Shown here one piece after another: positions 9,047-17,929 of a DNA stretch of 64,000 nt. Each line of letters starts with the position of its first letter. Position 1 is the stretch's first letter. The position numbers and the translations under genes are program-made. The stretch is from Pedobacter sp. WC2423. Its GTDB lineage: Bacteria > Bacteroidota > Bacteroidia > Sphingobacteriales > Sphingobacteriaceae. The stretch is from assembly GCF_040822065.1 (NCBI RefSeq), contig NZ_CP162005.1, forward strand, positions 2,604,001 through 2,668,000, given 5' to 3'. The notes beneath the pieces are model-generated. The model did not search any database. It was not told the origin of the DNA and worked only from the letters and a program-made list of their open reading frames with translations.

Positions 9047-10708
9047 ATGAATGAAACCATTAAAGTAAAGCATCCGAAAGGACTGACTTTCCTTTTCCTG
9101 TCTGAGATGTGGGAACGTTTTGGATATTACCTGATGATAGGGATCTTCACCCTATATTTAAAAGATGTTAAAGCCGGTTTTTCAATGACCGAGGCTGAAT
9201 CTGCCGACTTATATGGTACTTTTATTGCACTTGTTTTTCTTACTCCATTTTTAGGCGGATTAATTGCTGACCGTTATTTGGGTTATGCAAAATCAATCAT
9301 CCTGGGCGGGTTATTAATGGGTGTTGGTTATTGCATGATGGCTATCCATAGTTTACCAATTCTATATCTTTCCATGACACTGGTTATTATTGGAAATGGG
9401 TTTTTCAAACCAAATATTTCTACCTTACTGGGTAATATTTATTCTACGCCTGAGTATTCAGCTAAAAAAGATGAGGGTTATAATATCTTTTATATGGGTA
9501 TTAATATTGGTGCTTTTATCTGTAATTTCTTTGGTGCAGCATTGTATATCATGCTGGGCTGGGGTTATGCATTTATCGCAGCAGGTATTGGAATGTTCAT
9601 TGGTGTAGCTATTTTCATCTACGGAATGAAGCATTACAGCGCTTTTGATATTAAAAAAGGTGTGAAAGACGGTGATATGTCTTTCTTGAAAATTGTATTG
9701 GTAATTTTAGTCCCTTCTGTTATTGCAGGAGTGATTGGCTGGGTACTTCCCACTAAATTAATGGGCCATGCACTGGTGGGTTCTGCTTCTACTGATGCAT
9801 TTATCTTTGCTTGTGTTCCTGTAATCTATTTTTACGGCTCTTTACTTGCTAAAGCCGATAAAGACGAAAAAAGACCGATTGCTGCATTACTCACAATATT
9901 TGCTGTCGTAATTCTTTTTTGGGCGGTATTCAAACAAAACGGTACTGCATTAACAACCTGGGCTGATCGCTATACAGACAGGCATTTACAAAACCCCGTT
10001 GCCGAAAAAACCTTCTCTAAACTTAATTTTTCACAAAACTTCACCTATTCGAAAGACTCTATACCTTTATATGACAACGCATTCCGGATTCAAAAGAAAG
10101 ACGGAGTTGTGTTAAAAGAATACAATTACCCTACTTATTTTAAAAATATCCCAGCGAATAAGCTTCCGGCAGAAGGTGGTAAAGTTGAGCTTTGGGCAAC
10201 TAATCTAAGCCAATCCATAAATCCTGCCTGGGTGATTTTACTGACCCCATTAGTAGTCGCATTCTTTACCTGGCTTCGCAACAGAAACAGGGAACCGAGT
10301 ACGGCCACAAAAATTGCGTTTGGCTTATTCATTTCAGCGCTTTCTGTACTGGTGATGATTGGTGCTGTTTATGCTGGCAGTAACGGTGCTGAAAAAGTTT
10401 CGGTTTTATGGCTGGTAGCAGGTTACGGAGTCATCACCATTGGTGAACTGTTTTTAAGCCCGATGGGCTTATCACTGGTTTCGAAGTTAAGTCCGGTAAG
10501 AATCACTTCCCTGATGATGGGCGGGTGGTTCCTGGCAACTTCTATTGGAAATAAGTTATCAGGTGTACTGGCTACGCTCTGGGATACTTATGAAAATAAA
10601 GCCAATTTCTTTTGGGTAAACTTTAGCCTTCTTCTTTTCTCTGCCGTTATAGCTTTCTTTCTTTTAAAATGGCTGAATGGTATTATGGAGGAAAAAGGAA
10701 TAAAATAG
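9047..10708 (+). CDS. POT/PTR2 family proton-coupled peptide transporter (paralogue 1)
   Basis: A 553-aa MFS transporter of the POT family, which imports di- and tripeptides with protons. The ExxER proton-coupling motif in helix 1 is seen as Glu20-Met-Trp-Glu23-Arg24. The PTR2 signature FYMGINIGAF is present in helix 5. Twelve or more hydrophobic segments are evident. A hydrophilic insert of about 95 residues (297-391) separates two helices in the C-terminal half, beginning after KQNGTALTTW. I chose ATG 9047; a frame extension to a TTG at 9038 is unlikely because POT proteins start just before the ExxER helix. A second paralogue follows 71 nt downstream. Confidence 0.92.
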   Translation: MNETIKVKHPKGLTFLFLSEMWERFGYYLMIGIFTLYLKDVKAGFSMTEAESADLYGTFIALVFLTPFLGGLIADRYLGYAKSIILGGLLMGVGYCMMAIHSLPILYLSMTLVIIGNGFFKPNISTLLGNIYSTPEYSAKKDEGYNIFYMGINIGAFICNFFGAALYIMLGWGYAFIAAGIGMFIGVAIFIYGMKHYSAFDIKKGVKDGDMSFLKIVLVILVPSVIAGVIGWVLPTKLMGHALVGSASTDAFIFACVPVIYFYGSLLAKADKDEKRPIAALLTIFAVVILFWAVFKQNGTALTTWADRYTDRHLQNPVAEKTFSKLNFSQNFTYSKDSIPLYDNAFRIQKKDGVVLKEYNYPTYFKNIPANKLPAEGGKVELWATNLSQSINPAWVILLTPLVVAFFTWLRNRNREPSTATKIAFGLFISALSVLVMIGAVYAGSNGAEKVSVLWLVAGYGVITIGELFLSPMGLSLVSKLSPVRITSLMMGGWFLATSIGNKLSGVLATLWDTYENKANFFWVNFSLLLFSAVIAFFLLKWLNGIMEEKGIK

Positions 10709-10779
10709 TTACGGGGAAAAACCGATAATTAGAATTAATTTGCAAACTTTTAAATTCAACTAACTATAAAACAATATTT

Positions 10780-12696
10780 ATGGATCAATCTGAAATCCTT
10801 AAGCCGGAGCAATTAGACGCTGCTCAGAAAGGCCATCCAAAAGGATTATATGTACTGTTCGCTACCGAGATGTGGGAACGTTTCAATTACTACGGTATGC
10901 GGGCTATTTTGGTGCTTTTTATGACCAAAGCCTTATTATTTGACAAAGCGTTTGCGTCAAATTTATACGGAAGTTATACAGGTCTTGTATACCTGACTCC
11001 ACTAATCGGTGGTTTTATCGCCGACAGATACTGGGGAAACAGACGATCTATTGTAACCGGAGGTATACTGATGGCATTGGGAGAGCTGATTATGTTCGGC
11101 TGTGCTTCCCTTTATCATACGATGCCTGATATTTCAACCTTCTTATTCTTTACAGGCTTAGGCTTCATGATTTCGGGTAATGGTTTCTTTAAACCAAACA
11201 TATCTTCGATGGTTGGTCAGCTTTATCCTAAGAGTGACCGGCGCATTGATGCTGCTTACACGATTTTTTATATGGGAATCAATGTTGGTGGTGCACTGGG
11301 CCCTTTTATCTGCGGATATTTTGGTGATACTGGTAATCCTGCAGATTTTAAATGGGCTTTCCTTGCTGCGGCAATCGCGATGGCTATTGGGGTTATTGTT
11401 TTCATCAACTTCAGAGATAAGTATGTTCGTGATCCAAATGGAGATCTTTTAGGCTTAAAGCCAGCTAATCCTGGTGATAAAAAAGTTTCACCAGTTCTGG
11501 TTTATCTGGGTTTATTTGCTTTTTCTGCATTATGCGTGGGTATGTTATATATCGATGCTAAAATTGTGAGTTATTTAAGCTACCTGCTGATCATTGCAGT
11601 AGTTGGTATTGCTATCATGATTTTCACAGATAAAACACTTTCGAAGATTGAGAAGAAAAAGATATCAGTAATTTTTATAGTTGCTTTCTTCGTTTTATTT
11701 TTCTGGAGTGCATTTGAACAGGCTGGAGCTTCATTAACGTTTTTTGCAGAAGAACAGACACAAAGAAATTTAGGTTTCTTCACAGTGCCTTCTAGCTGGT
11801 TCCAATCTTTAAATTCCATTTTCGTAGTTGTCTTTGCGCCGGTATTTGCCTGGTTATGGATTAAATTGGGCAGAAAAGAACCTTCTGCTCCCACCAAAAT
11901 GGCATTGGGTTTAATGTTGCTTGCCTTAGGATACCTGGTTATTGCAACTGGTGTTAAAGATGTTGGTGCAGGGATCAAGGTAAGTATGATTTACCTGATT
12001 GGTATGTACGCTTTCCATACCTGGGGTGAGTTATGTCTTTCTCCTATCGGGTTATCATTGGTAAATAAGCTTTCTCCGCTAAAACTTTCTTCTCTTTTAA
12101 TGGCAGTATGGTTCCTTGCAAATGCAGGTGCAAACGTACTGGCAGGAAAATTAAGTTCTAAATATCCTGAAGAGGAGGCCAAAGTAGCAGAATATAAGGT
12201 TAGTCCTTTGGTATTAACAAATAGTGCGATTGATTGGCAACAGGTTGCTAATAACAAAAAGAATATTCAGCAGTGGGATTTGAGTACTGTTAAAAAGAAT
12301 GCTCATTCACTTAGTCCTGATTCTTTAGTAGCACTTTCAATTACTAAGGTTCAACAGGCAGTTACTATTGATACGAATAAAATTAACAGAATTGCTCCCA
12401 GAAAATTAGATGAGGCAGAAATTGCGAAATTAGCTGTTGCTGGTGAAAAGGAAGGTAAATTCTTATTGGGTACAAATGCAGCTCAAACTGAGGTTTATAT
12501 TATTAAAGGTAGTGACAAGACTGCTTCTATAGTAGAGGTTTACAATCTTAATCCTGAGAAACCTGATTTCATGGGTTATACGATCAAAAATCTATATGAT
12601 TTCTTTATGTTGTTTGTAGTGATGGCGGGTATTGCTTCGGTGATCTTGTTTTTCATTACCAAATGGTTACAGAAAACAATGAATGCGACTTCTTAG
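10780..12696 (+). CDS. POT/PTR2 family peptide transporter (paralogue 2, with large loop)
   Basis: A 638-aa POT-family peptide/proton symporter. Glu30-Met-Trp-Glu33-Arg34 is the ExxER motif and FYMGINVGGALGPF the PTR2 signature. Unlike its neighbour, the loop after KQN/EQAG is short, but a hydrophilic insert of about 140 residues (about 456-598, Lys/Ala/Ser-rich) sits before the last helix. The tandem arrangement and about 70-nt gap suggest duplication followed by divergence in loop insertions. A strong terminator follows. Confidence 0.92.
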   Translation: MDQSEILKPEQLDAAQKGHPKGLYVLFATEMWERFNYYGMRAILVLFMTKALLFDKAFASNLYGSYTGLVYLTPLIGGFIADRYWGNRRSIVTGGILMALGELIMFGCASLYHTMPDISTFLFFTGLGFMISGNGFFKPNISSMVGQLYPKSDRRIDAAYTIFYMGINVGGALGPFICGYFGDTGNPADFKWAFLAAAIAMAIGVIVFINFRDKYVRDPNGDLLGLKPANPGDKKVSPVLVYLGLFAFSALCVGMLYIDAKIVSYLSYLLIIAVVGIAIMIFTDKTLSKIEKKKISVIFIVAFFVLFFWSAFEQAGASLTFFAEEQTQRNLGFFTVPSSWFQSLNSIFVVVFAPVFAWLWIKLGRKEPSAPTKMALGLMLLALGYLVIATGVKDVGAGIKVSMIYLIGMYAFHTWGELCLSPIGLSLVNKLSPLKLSSLLMAVWFLANAGANVLAGKLSSKYPEEEAKVAEYKVSPLVLTNSAIDWQQVANNKKNIQQWDLSTVKKNAHSLSPDSLVALSITKVQQAVTIDTNKINRIAPRKLDEAEIAKLAVAGEKEGKFLLGTNAAQTEVYIIKGSDKTASIVEVYNLNPEKPDFMGYTIKNLYDFFMLFVVMAGIASVILFFITKWLQKTMNATS

Positions 12697-12718
12697 TTAG
12701 GAAATATTATAAATGAAA

Positions 12719-12750
12719 GGCTGTAGTTTTTGAAACTACGGCCTTTTTTT
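12719..12750 (+). terminator. intrinsic terminator after the second peptide transporter
   Basis: Stem GGCTGTAGTTT (12719-12729) with AAACTACGGCC (12733-12743, one G-T wobble), short loop, then seven T (12744-12750). Confidence 0.9.
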
Positions 12751-12856
12751 ATGAACGGATTTATTGTTAAGGGATGTTAAATGATTTGATAATTAGGTTA
12801 ATTTCAATTTTAATCAATATTTTCGCCAATATTTTATTACCATTTATTCTACACAC

Positions 12857-13582
12857 GTGTCAGACAGCCTAGTCATTATCCCTACCTATAACGAAAAAGA
12901 AAATATTGAGAAGATTATCCGTAAGGTTTTTAACCTGAGTTTTTCTTTTGAGGTTTTAATTATTGATGATGGGTCGCCTGATGGAACGGCTGATATTGTA
13001 AAGAGGTTACAGTTGGAGTTTCCTGGTTTACATATGGAGCAAAGAACTGGTAAACTGGGTTTAGGAACTGCTTATATCCATGGTTTTAAGTGGGCGTTAC
13101 AGCGTTCTTATAACTACATTTTTGAGATGGATGCTGATTTTTCTCATAATCCTGATGATTTATTTGCGTTAAGGGAGGCTTGTGCAGGCGGTGCTGATGT
13201 GGCTATTGGTTCTCGTTATGTGAGGGGGGTTAATGTGGTAAACTGGCCGATGAGCAGGGTATTGATGTCATATTTTGCTTCAATGTATGTGAGGTTGATT
13301 ACCAGGATCAATATTCAGGATGCTACTGCTGGTTTTAAGTGTTATAGGCGGGTAGTTTTAGAAACAATTCCTTTTGATAAGATCAGGTTTGTAGGGTATG
13401 CGTTTCAGATTGAAATGAAGTTTACAGCTATAAAGTATGGTTTTAATGTGGTTGAGGTACCAATTATATTTACGGATAGAACGGAAGGAACTTCAAAAAT
13501 GAGTACAAGGATTTTCAGAGAGGCTTTTGTCGGGGTTATTCAAATGAAGGTTACGAGTTGGTTTAGAAGTTACAAGAGATAG
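12857..13582 (+). CDS. family 2 glycosyltransferase, polyprenol monophosphomannose synthase type
   Basis: A 241-aa GT2 enzyme of the Dpm1 type, which transfers a sugar from a nucleotide donor to polyprenyl phosphate. Visible motifs: VIIPTYNEKENI at the N-terminus, IDDGSPDGTA, the DxD-like MDADFSHNP, IGSRYVRG, and DATAGFKCYRR. It lacks the C-terminal membrane helices of longer family members, like the shorter bacterial enzymes. The start codon is GTG 12857, placing the conserved VIIPTYNE at residue 6; no ATG is available. The stop codon lies within the first unit of a small tandem repeat. Confidence 0.88.
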   Translation: MSDSLVIIPTYNEKENIEKIIRKVFNLSFSFEVLIIDDGSPDGTADIVKRLQLEFPGLHMEQRTGKLGLGTAYIHGFKWALQRSYNYIFEMDADFSHNPDDLFALREACAGGADVAIGSRYVRGVNVVNWPMSRVLMSYFASMYVRLITRINIQDATAGFKCYRRVVLETIPFDKIRFVGYAFQIEMKFTAIKYGFNVVEVPIIFTDRTEGTSKMSTRIFREAFVGVIQMKVTSWFRSYKR

Positions 13583-13635
13583 ATCAAAAAAAGATAGACA
13601 AAAAAGATAGACCAAAAAAAGATAGATCAAAAAAA
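13578..13635 (+). repeat. four tandem GATAGA(Y)CAAAAAA units
   Basis: Units at 13578-13592, 13593-13605, 13606-13620 and 13621-13635, each GATAGA followed by TC, C or CC and an A-run. The first unit contains the stop codon of the glycosyltransferase gene. It is probably a slippage-generated expansion next to the terminator; the resulting A-runs become T-runs on the other strand. Confidence 0.85.
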
Positions 13636-13707
13636 GGGATATGCACCCTTCTGACGGAATTCCCTGAAGTGGGAATCATTGTCAGAAGGGTACATATCCC
13701 TTTTTTT
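13629..13707. terminator. long bidirectional terminator between convergent genes
   Basis: Arms 13636-13655 (starting GGGATATGCACCC) and 13681-13700 (ending GGGTACATATCCC) form a 20-bp stem with one mismatch (G-U on the minus-strand RNA). A smaller inner stem, ATTCCC/GGGAAT, lies in the loop. An A-run precedes and a T7 run (13701-13707) follows, so both converging genes are served. Confidence 0.92.
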
Positions 13708-13741
13708 GATTACTAAAGGTTTTTCCACCTGGAGAAATTGA

Positions 13742-14251
13742 TTACACTGCATTTTTATTGCTTCGCATCATTTCAGAGAAATTTTGCTGCTTATCCATAG
13801 CGATGACAATTTGTGTAAGCCGCTTGATACGGGTAGTTTCTGTTTTAGCGGTGTTGAGCCAGTTGATGTAATAGTTCTGGTGGGATTTGGGAAGATTAAG
13901 AAAGTTTTCTAAAAAATGTCTTTCTTCCAGCAGACAGAGTTCCAGATCTTCTGGCATTTCTATTTTGAAGGTTTTATCTTCTTCGAGTTGCAAATTAAGT
14001 TTTGCGCCTTCTTCTTTTTTTAATTGTTTGCGTATGCCGGAATTCAGGGCAAGAATAAAGTCTCCCTCCCCCATGGGTATGAATGACAAGCCTGCTACAG
14101 GAAGTTCGTCGAGAAATCCTTTAACACGAAAGCTCTTACGGCAATCAGGTTTGATTTGATTGGCAATATCCTTTGGAATAGCCACGAATGTCCATCCGGT
14201 TTTTTCACCCATTTTGGAGAAGCGTTCTATTTCTGATTCAAAAGTTATCAT
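13742..14251 (-). CDS. YdeI/OmpD-associated family protein with DUF1905 domain
   Basis: A 169-aa protein. The N-terminal 90 residues match DUF1905 (GWTFVAIPKDIA, RVKGFLDELPVAGLSFIPMGEGDFIL, GIRKQL), followed by the short YdeI/OmdA-type helical tail (LLEERHFLENFLNLPKSHQNYYINWLNTAKTETTRIKRL), where the 'SHQ.eyi.Wi..AK..eTR..Ri' signature is clear. In this family the biochemical function is not established. It ends at the bidirectional terminator. Confidence 0.85.
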   Translation of the reverse strand: MITFESEIERFSKMGEKTGWTFVAIPKDIANQIKPDCRKSFRVKGFLDELPVAGLSFIPMGEGDFILALNSGIRKQLKKEEGAKLNLQLEEDKTFKIEMPEDLELCLLEERHFLENFLNLPKSHQNYYINWLNTAKTETTRIKRLTQIVIAMDKQQNFSEMMRSNKNAV

Positions 14252-14305
14252 TTGTAAGCCAATTTCCAGGAGGTGCTTTAATCAATTTAAAGATAGCATT
14301 TTGGT

Positions 14306-15085
14306 TTAAAATTTCTCTTCCACGCCAAGGCCAAATAGTGCGAAATCGTATTTAACAGGATCTGAGGGATCGAATTTACGCAGTTCTGTAGTCAATTCTA
14401 CGGCAGTTCGCCAGTCTGTTTGTTTACGGGTGATCAGATCAAGGCGACGGGCAACACGGTCTACATGGACGTCACATGGACAAATCAGATCTGCTGGGGA
14501 AATAGTTGTCCATACACCAAAGTCTACTCCTGTCTGGTCTTTGCGTACCATCCAGCGCAAAAACATATTCAGTCTTTTGCAGGTGGATTTTTGAGTGGGT
14601 GAAGAGATGTGTTTAACGGTTCTGCGGGGAGAATCCGGAAGACTAAAAAAGTAGGTACGGAAATGGTTCAGGGCGTGTTCAGCAGTGAAACTTTCCAGCT
14701 GGCCGAAATTTACTGGCAGGAAGGCTGTTTCCAGGCTGTCTGAAAGCGTGTAATGATGTTTAAAAAAGGAGATGAAGTAAAGAAGATCGGTATCATTAAA
14801 AGTCCTGTGCTTGAAGTTTAATAGCCGGCGCAAATCTTCATCGCCGTGATGCAGCATGAAGTTATAAGGGTCGTTGTCCATCCGGTCAAAGAGATCAGTG
14901 CATTTATTTATAATGGTTTTACGCTGCCCCCAGGCCAAAACTGCAGCAAAGAATGCAGCAATTTCAATGTCTTGTTTTTTAGAAAAGCGATGTGGGATGC
15001 AGATTGGATCATTTGTGATAAAGTCGGGCCTGTTATATTGCGCAACTTTAATGTCCAGAAAATCCTTTAGTTCTAAAAATTCCAA
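14306..15085 (-). CDS. TIGR02757 (DUF2400) family protein
   Basis: A 259-aa protein typical of the Bacteroidetes TIGR02757 family: N-terminal DPICIPHRFSKKQDIEIAAFFAAVLAWGQRKTII, middle NMFLRWMVRKDQTGVDFGVW, and C-terminal PCDVHVDRVARRLDLI...DWRTAVELTTELRKFDPSDPVKYDFALFGLG. The arrangement suggests a helix-hairpin-helix glycosylase-like fold, but that is inference; function is unknown. The 54-nt gap to the YdeI-like gene downstream allows co-transcription. Confidence 0.87.
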   Translation of the reverse strand: MEFLELKDFLDIKVAQYNRPDFITNDPICIPHRFSKKQDIEIAAFFAAVLAWGQRKTIINKCTDLFDRMDNDPYNFMLHHGDEDLRRLLNFKHRTFNDTDLLYFISFFKHHYTLSDSLETAFLPVNFGQLESFTAEHALNHFRTYFFSLPDSPRRTVKHISSPTQKSTCKRLNMFLRWMVRKDQTGVDFGVWTTISPADLICPCDVHVDRVARRLDLITRKQTDWRTAVELTTELRKFDPSDPVKYDFALFGLGVEEKF

Positions 15086-15100
15086 TGGTTTTTAGTTATA

Positions 15101-15131
15101 AAAGCCAGTTTAAAAGATTTAAACTGGCTTT
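15101..15131. terminator. hairpin between the metB-like gene and the TIGR02757 gene
   Basis: A 14-bp perfect stem (15101-15114 with 15118-15131, AAAGCCAGTTTAAA arm) with a 3-nt loop. It follows the minus-strand PLP-enzyme gene; the T-run beyond it is weak, so termination may be partial. Confidence 0.6.
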
Positions 15132-15176
15132 ATATGTTTGTAATAATTTATGAATTGGTGATAAAGAGCTGCCTGA

Positions 15177-16316
15177 TTAACTCAGGGCCTGAGCTAAATC
15201 AGCTAAAAGATCATCGATATCTTCTACTCCAACACTCAGACGCAACAGGTTATCTGTTACACCTACTTTTTCACGTTCCTCTTTAGGGATTGAACCGTGA
15301 GTCATGGTAGTTGGGTGATTGATCAGTGATTCAACTCCACCTAATGATTCTGCTAAAGTGAATACTTTGAAAGATGAAGCTACTCTGAATGTTTCTGCCA
15401 GATCGGCACCTTTAAGGGTGATAGAAACCATTCCACCAAAACCACGCATCTGCTTTTTCGCAATGTCATGGTTAGGATGATCTTCAAAACCCGGCCAGTA
15501 GATCTTATCAATCTTAGGATGGGTTTTAAGGAAACGCGCAACTTTCTCGCCATTTTCGCAATGTGCTTTCATACGCAGGTGCAAAGTTTTAATACCTCTT
15601 AATACAAGGAAAGCGTCTTGCGGACCTGGAGTTGCCCCACAAGCGTTATAGATAAACCAAAGGTCTTTGTACAATTGTTCATCATTCAATAATAAAGCAC
15701 CCATCACTACATCAGAGTGACCGCCAATGTATTTAGTCACAGAGTGCATCACAATATCAGCTCCCAGATCAATCGGGTTCTGTAAATATGGAGAAGCAAA
15801 AGTGTTGTCTACAGTCAGGATCAATCCTTTTTCTTTAGTAATTTTAGCTACGCCTTCAATGTCAATAATCTGCATGGTTGGGTTGGTAGGTGTTTCAATC
15901 CAAACCAGCTTGGTTTTATCATTGATATATGGCAGCATATTCTCTGGTTTTGACAGATCCAGGAAATGAAATTTAATGCCATATTTTGCATATACTTTTG
16001 TAAAGATACGGTACGAGCCTCCGTAAAGATCGTTACCTGTAATTACCTCATCACCTGGTTGCAACAAACGCAAAACAGTATCTGTAGCACCCATCCCCGA
16101 AGAGAAAGCCATACCATATTTTGCATTTTCAAGTGCAGCAAGACAATTTTCCAATGCCTGACGGGTCGGATTTGTTCCTCTCGAATATTCAAAGCCCTGG
16201 TGCTCACCCGGCGATTTTTGCCAGTAGGTAGAGGTTTGATAGATTGGAGTCATCACTGCTCCTGTTGTTGGATCAGGTTCCTGACCTGCATGTATGGCTT
16301 TAGTTGCAAATTTCAT
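15177..16316 (-). CDS. metB: cystathionine gamma-synthase / trans-sulfuration PLP enzyme
   Basis: A 379-aa Cys/Met-metabolism PLP-dependent enzyme. The N-terminal FATKAIHAGQEPDPTTGAVMTPIYQTSTY, the substrate-site EYSRGTNPTR, and the PLP lysine in MHSVTKYIGGHSDVVMG are all canonical. The short length and ETPTNPTM motif fit bacterial cystathionine gamma-synthase, but gamma-lyase or O-acetylhomoserine sulfhydrylase activity cannot be excluded from sequence alone. Its start is 33 nt from the end of proS on the same strand. Confidence 0.9.
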   Translation of the reverse strand: MKFATKAIHAGQEPDPTTGAVMTPIYQTSTYWQKSPGEHQGFEYSRGTNPTRQALENCLAALENAKYGMAFSSGMGATDTVLRLLQPGDEVITGNDLYGGSYRIFTKVYAKYGIKFHFLDLSKPENMLPYINDKTKLVWIETPTNPTMQIIDIEGVAKITKEKGLILTVDNTFASPYLQNPIDLGADIVMHSVTKYIGGHSDVVMGALLLNDEQLYKDLWFIYNACGATPGPQDAFLVLRGIKTLHLRMKAHCENGEKVARFLKTHPKIDKIYWPGFEDHPNHDIAKKQMRGFGGMVSITLKGADLAETFRVASSFKVFTLAESLGGVESLINHPTTMTHGSIPKEEREKVGVTDNLLRLSVGVEDIDDLLADLAQALS

Positions 16317-16349
16317 GTTGCTCTTTTTTAAATTTTTGATGCCTGAAGC

Positions 16350-17822
16350 TTAATAAGCACGGGCGAATAAAACGCGTTGAACAGAGGGTTTACCTGAATA
16401 AATACAGATTCCGTCTTCTAACTTATTATCTAACGGTATACATCTGATTGTAGCCTTCGTTTCTTCTTTTATTTTTTGTTCTGTTTCTGGCGTACCATCC
16501 CAATGTGCAGAAATAAATCCACCTTTGTTGTCTAAAAGGTCTTTTAATTCGTCATAAGTGTTCGCAATCGTTATATGTTCTTTTCTGTAATCGAAAGCTT
16601 TTTTATAGATGTTCTCCTGAATTTCATCCAATAACTGAACGATATAAATATCCAGACCTTCCTGTTTTACTGTTTTCTTCTCCCCGGTATCTCTTCTGGC
16701 CAGTTCGACAGTACCATTTTCAAGATCTCTGCCACCAATAGCCAGGCGCACTGGTACTCCTTTTAATTCATATTCTGCGAATTTGAACCCGGGACGTTGA
16801 GAATCTCTGTTGTCATATTTTACAGAAATGCCCAGTTTTTTAAGTTTAGGCGTTAGTTCGTTAACATAAGCAGTAATATTATTAAAGTCGTCGTCATTTC
16901 TGTAAATAGGTATAATAACAACTTGTATAGGGGCTAACATAGGAGGTAAAACCAAACCTGAATCGTCACTATGCGCCATGATTAATGCACCAATCATACG
17001 CGTTGAAACACCCCATGAGCTTGCCCATACGTGATCAATTTTACCTTCTTTATTGGTAAACTTCACATCAAATGCTTTGGCGAAATTCTGGCCCAAAAAG
17101 TGAGAAGTACCTGCCTGTAAAGCTTTTCCATCCTGCATCAATGCCTCGATACAATAAGTATCCAATGCGCCTGCAAAACGCTCATTAGCTGTTTTCACGC
17201 CCTTAACTACTGGCAAAGCCATCCATTTCTCAGCAAAATCGGCATATACATCAAGCATTTGCTTTGTTTCTGCTACTGCTTCCTCAGAGGTTGCATGTGC
17301 TGTGTGACCTTCCTGCCATAAAAACTCTGTAGTACGCAGAAAAAGACGTGTACGCATTTCCCATCTCACTACGTTTGCCCATTGGTTAATCAGCAAAGGC
17401 AAATCACGGTATGACTGCACCCATCCTCTGAAAGTATTCCATATAATGGTTTCTGAAGTTGGTCTGACGATCAGTTCCTCTTCTAATTTCGCTTCCGGAT
17501 CAACAATAATATTGCCCTCTCCGTCATTTTTAAGACGGTAATGTGTCACAACTGCACATTCTGTTGCAAAGCCTTCTACATGCGCTGCCTCTTTAGAAAA
17601 AAATGACTTAGGAATGAATAAAGGAAAATAGGCATTACTGTGCCCTGTATCTTTAAATTTCTGGTCTAAAACAGCCTGCATTTTCTCCCAAATGGAATAG
17701 CCATAGGGCTTTATCACCATACATCCTTTTACAGCGGAATGTTCTGCCAGATCGGCTTTCATAACAATGTCGTTATACCACTGGGAATAATCCTCGTTTT
17801 TACTTGTAATACCTTTGCTCAT
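16350..17822 (-). CDS. proS: prolyl-tRNA synthetase (archaeal/eukaryotic type)
   Basis: A 490-aa class II aminoacyl-tRNA synthetase that charges tRNA-Pro. The length and layout (no editing insertion, C-terminal extension after the anticodon-binding domain) fit the archaeal/eukaryotic-type ProRS used in Bacteroidetes. Class II motifs: [17 protein letters not shown] near the start, [39 protein letters not shown], and [27 protein letters not shown] (motif 3 region). The anticodon domain begins at about 300 ([10 protein letters not shown]). Confidence 0.95.
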   Translation of the reverse strand: MSKGITSKNEDYSQWYNDIVMKADLAEHSAVKGCMVIKPYGYSIWEKMQAVLDQKFKDTGHSNAYFPLFIPKSFFSKEAAHVEGFATECAVVTHYRLKNDGEGNIIVDPEAKLEEELIVRPTSETIIWNTFRGWVQSYRDLPLLINQWANVVRWEMRTRLFLRTTEFLWQEGHTAHATSEEAVAETKQMLDVYADFAEKWMALPVVKGVKTANERFAGALDTYCIEALMQDGKALQAGTSHFLGQNFAKAFDVKFTNKEGKIDHVWASSWGVSTRMIGALIMAHSDDSGLVLPPMLAPIQVVIIPIYRNDDDFNNITAYVNELTPKLKKLGISVKYDNRDSQRPGFKFAEYELKGVPVRLAIGGRDLENGTVELARRDTGEKKTVKQEGLDIYIVQLLDEIQENIYKKAFDYRKEHITIANTYDELKDLLDNKGGFISAHWDGTPETEQKIKEETKATIRCIPLDNKLEDGICIYSGKPSVQRVLFARAY

Positions 17823-17929
17823 AACTGTTTGGAACGTTTATTGTGTTAAATAACTTGCATGCTAGGCTACAAATTTATAAATTTATGCCTACAAAAAAAC
17901 TGTTTACACACACAAAGAACTCACATATT

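Noticed and set aside
13578..13635. CRISPR-like array at the GATAGA repeats
   Set aside because: Units are 13-15 bp with no spacers; no cas genes are present anywhere in the window.
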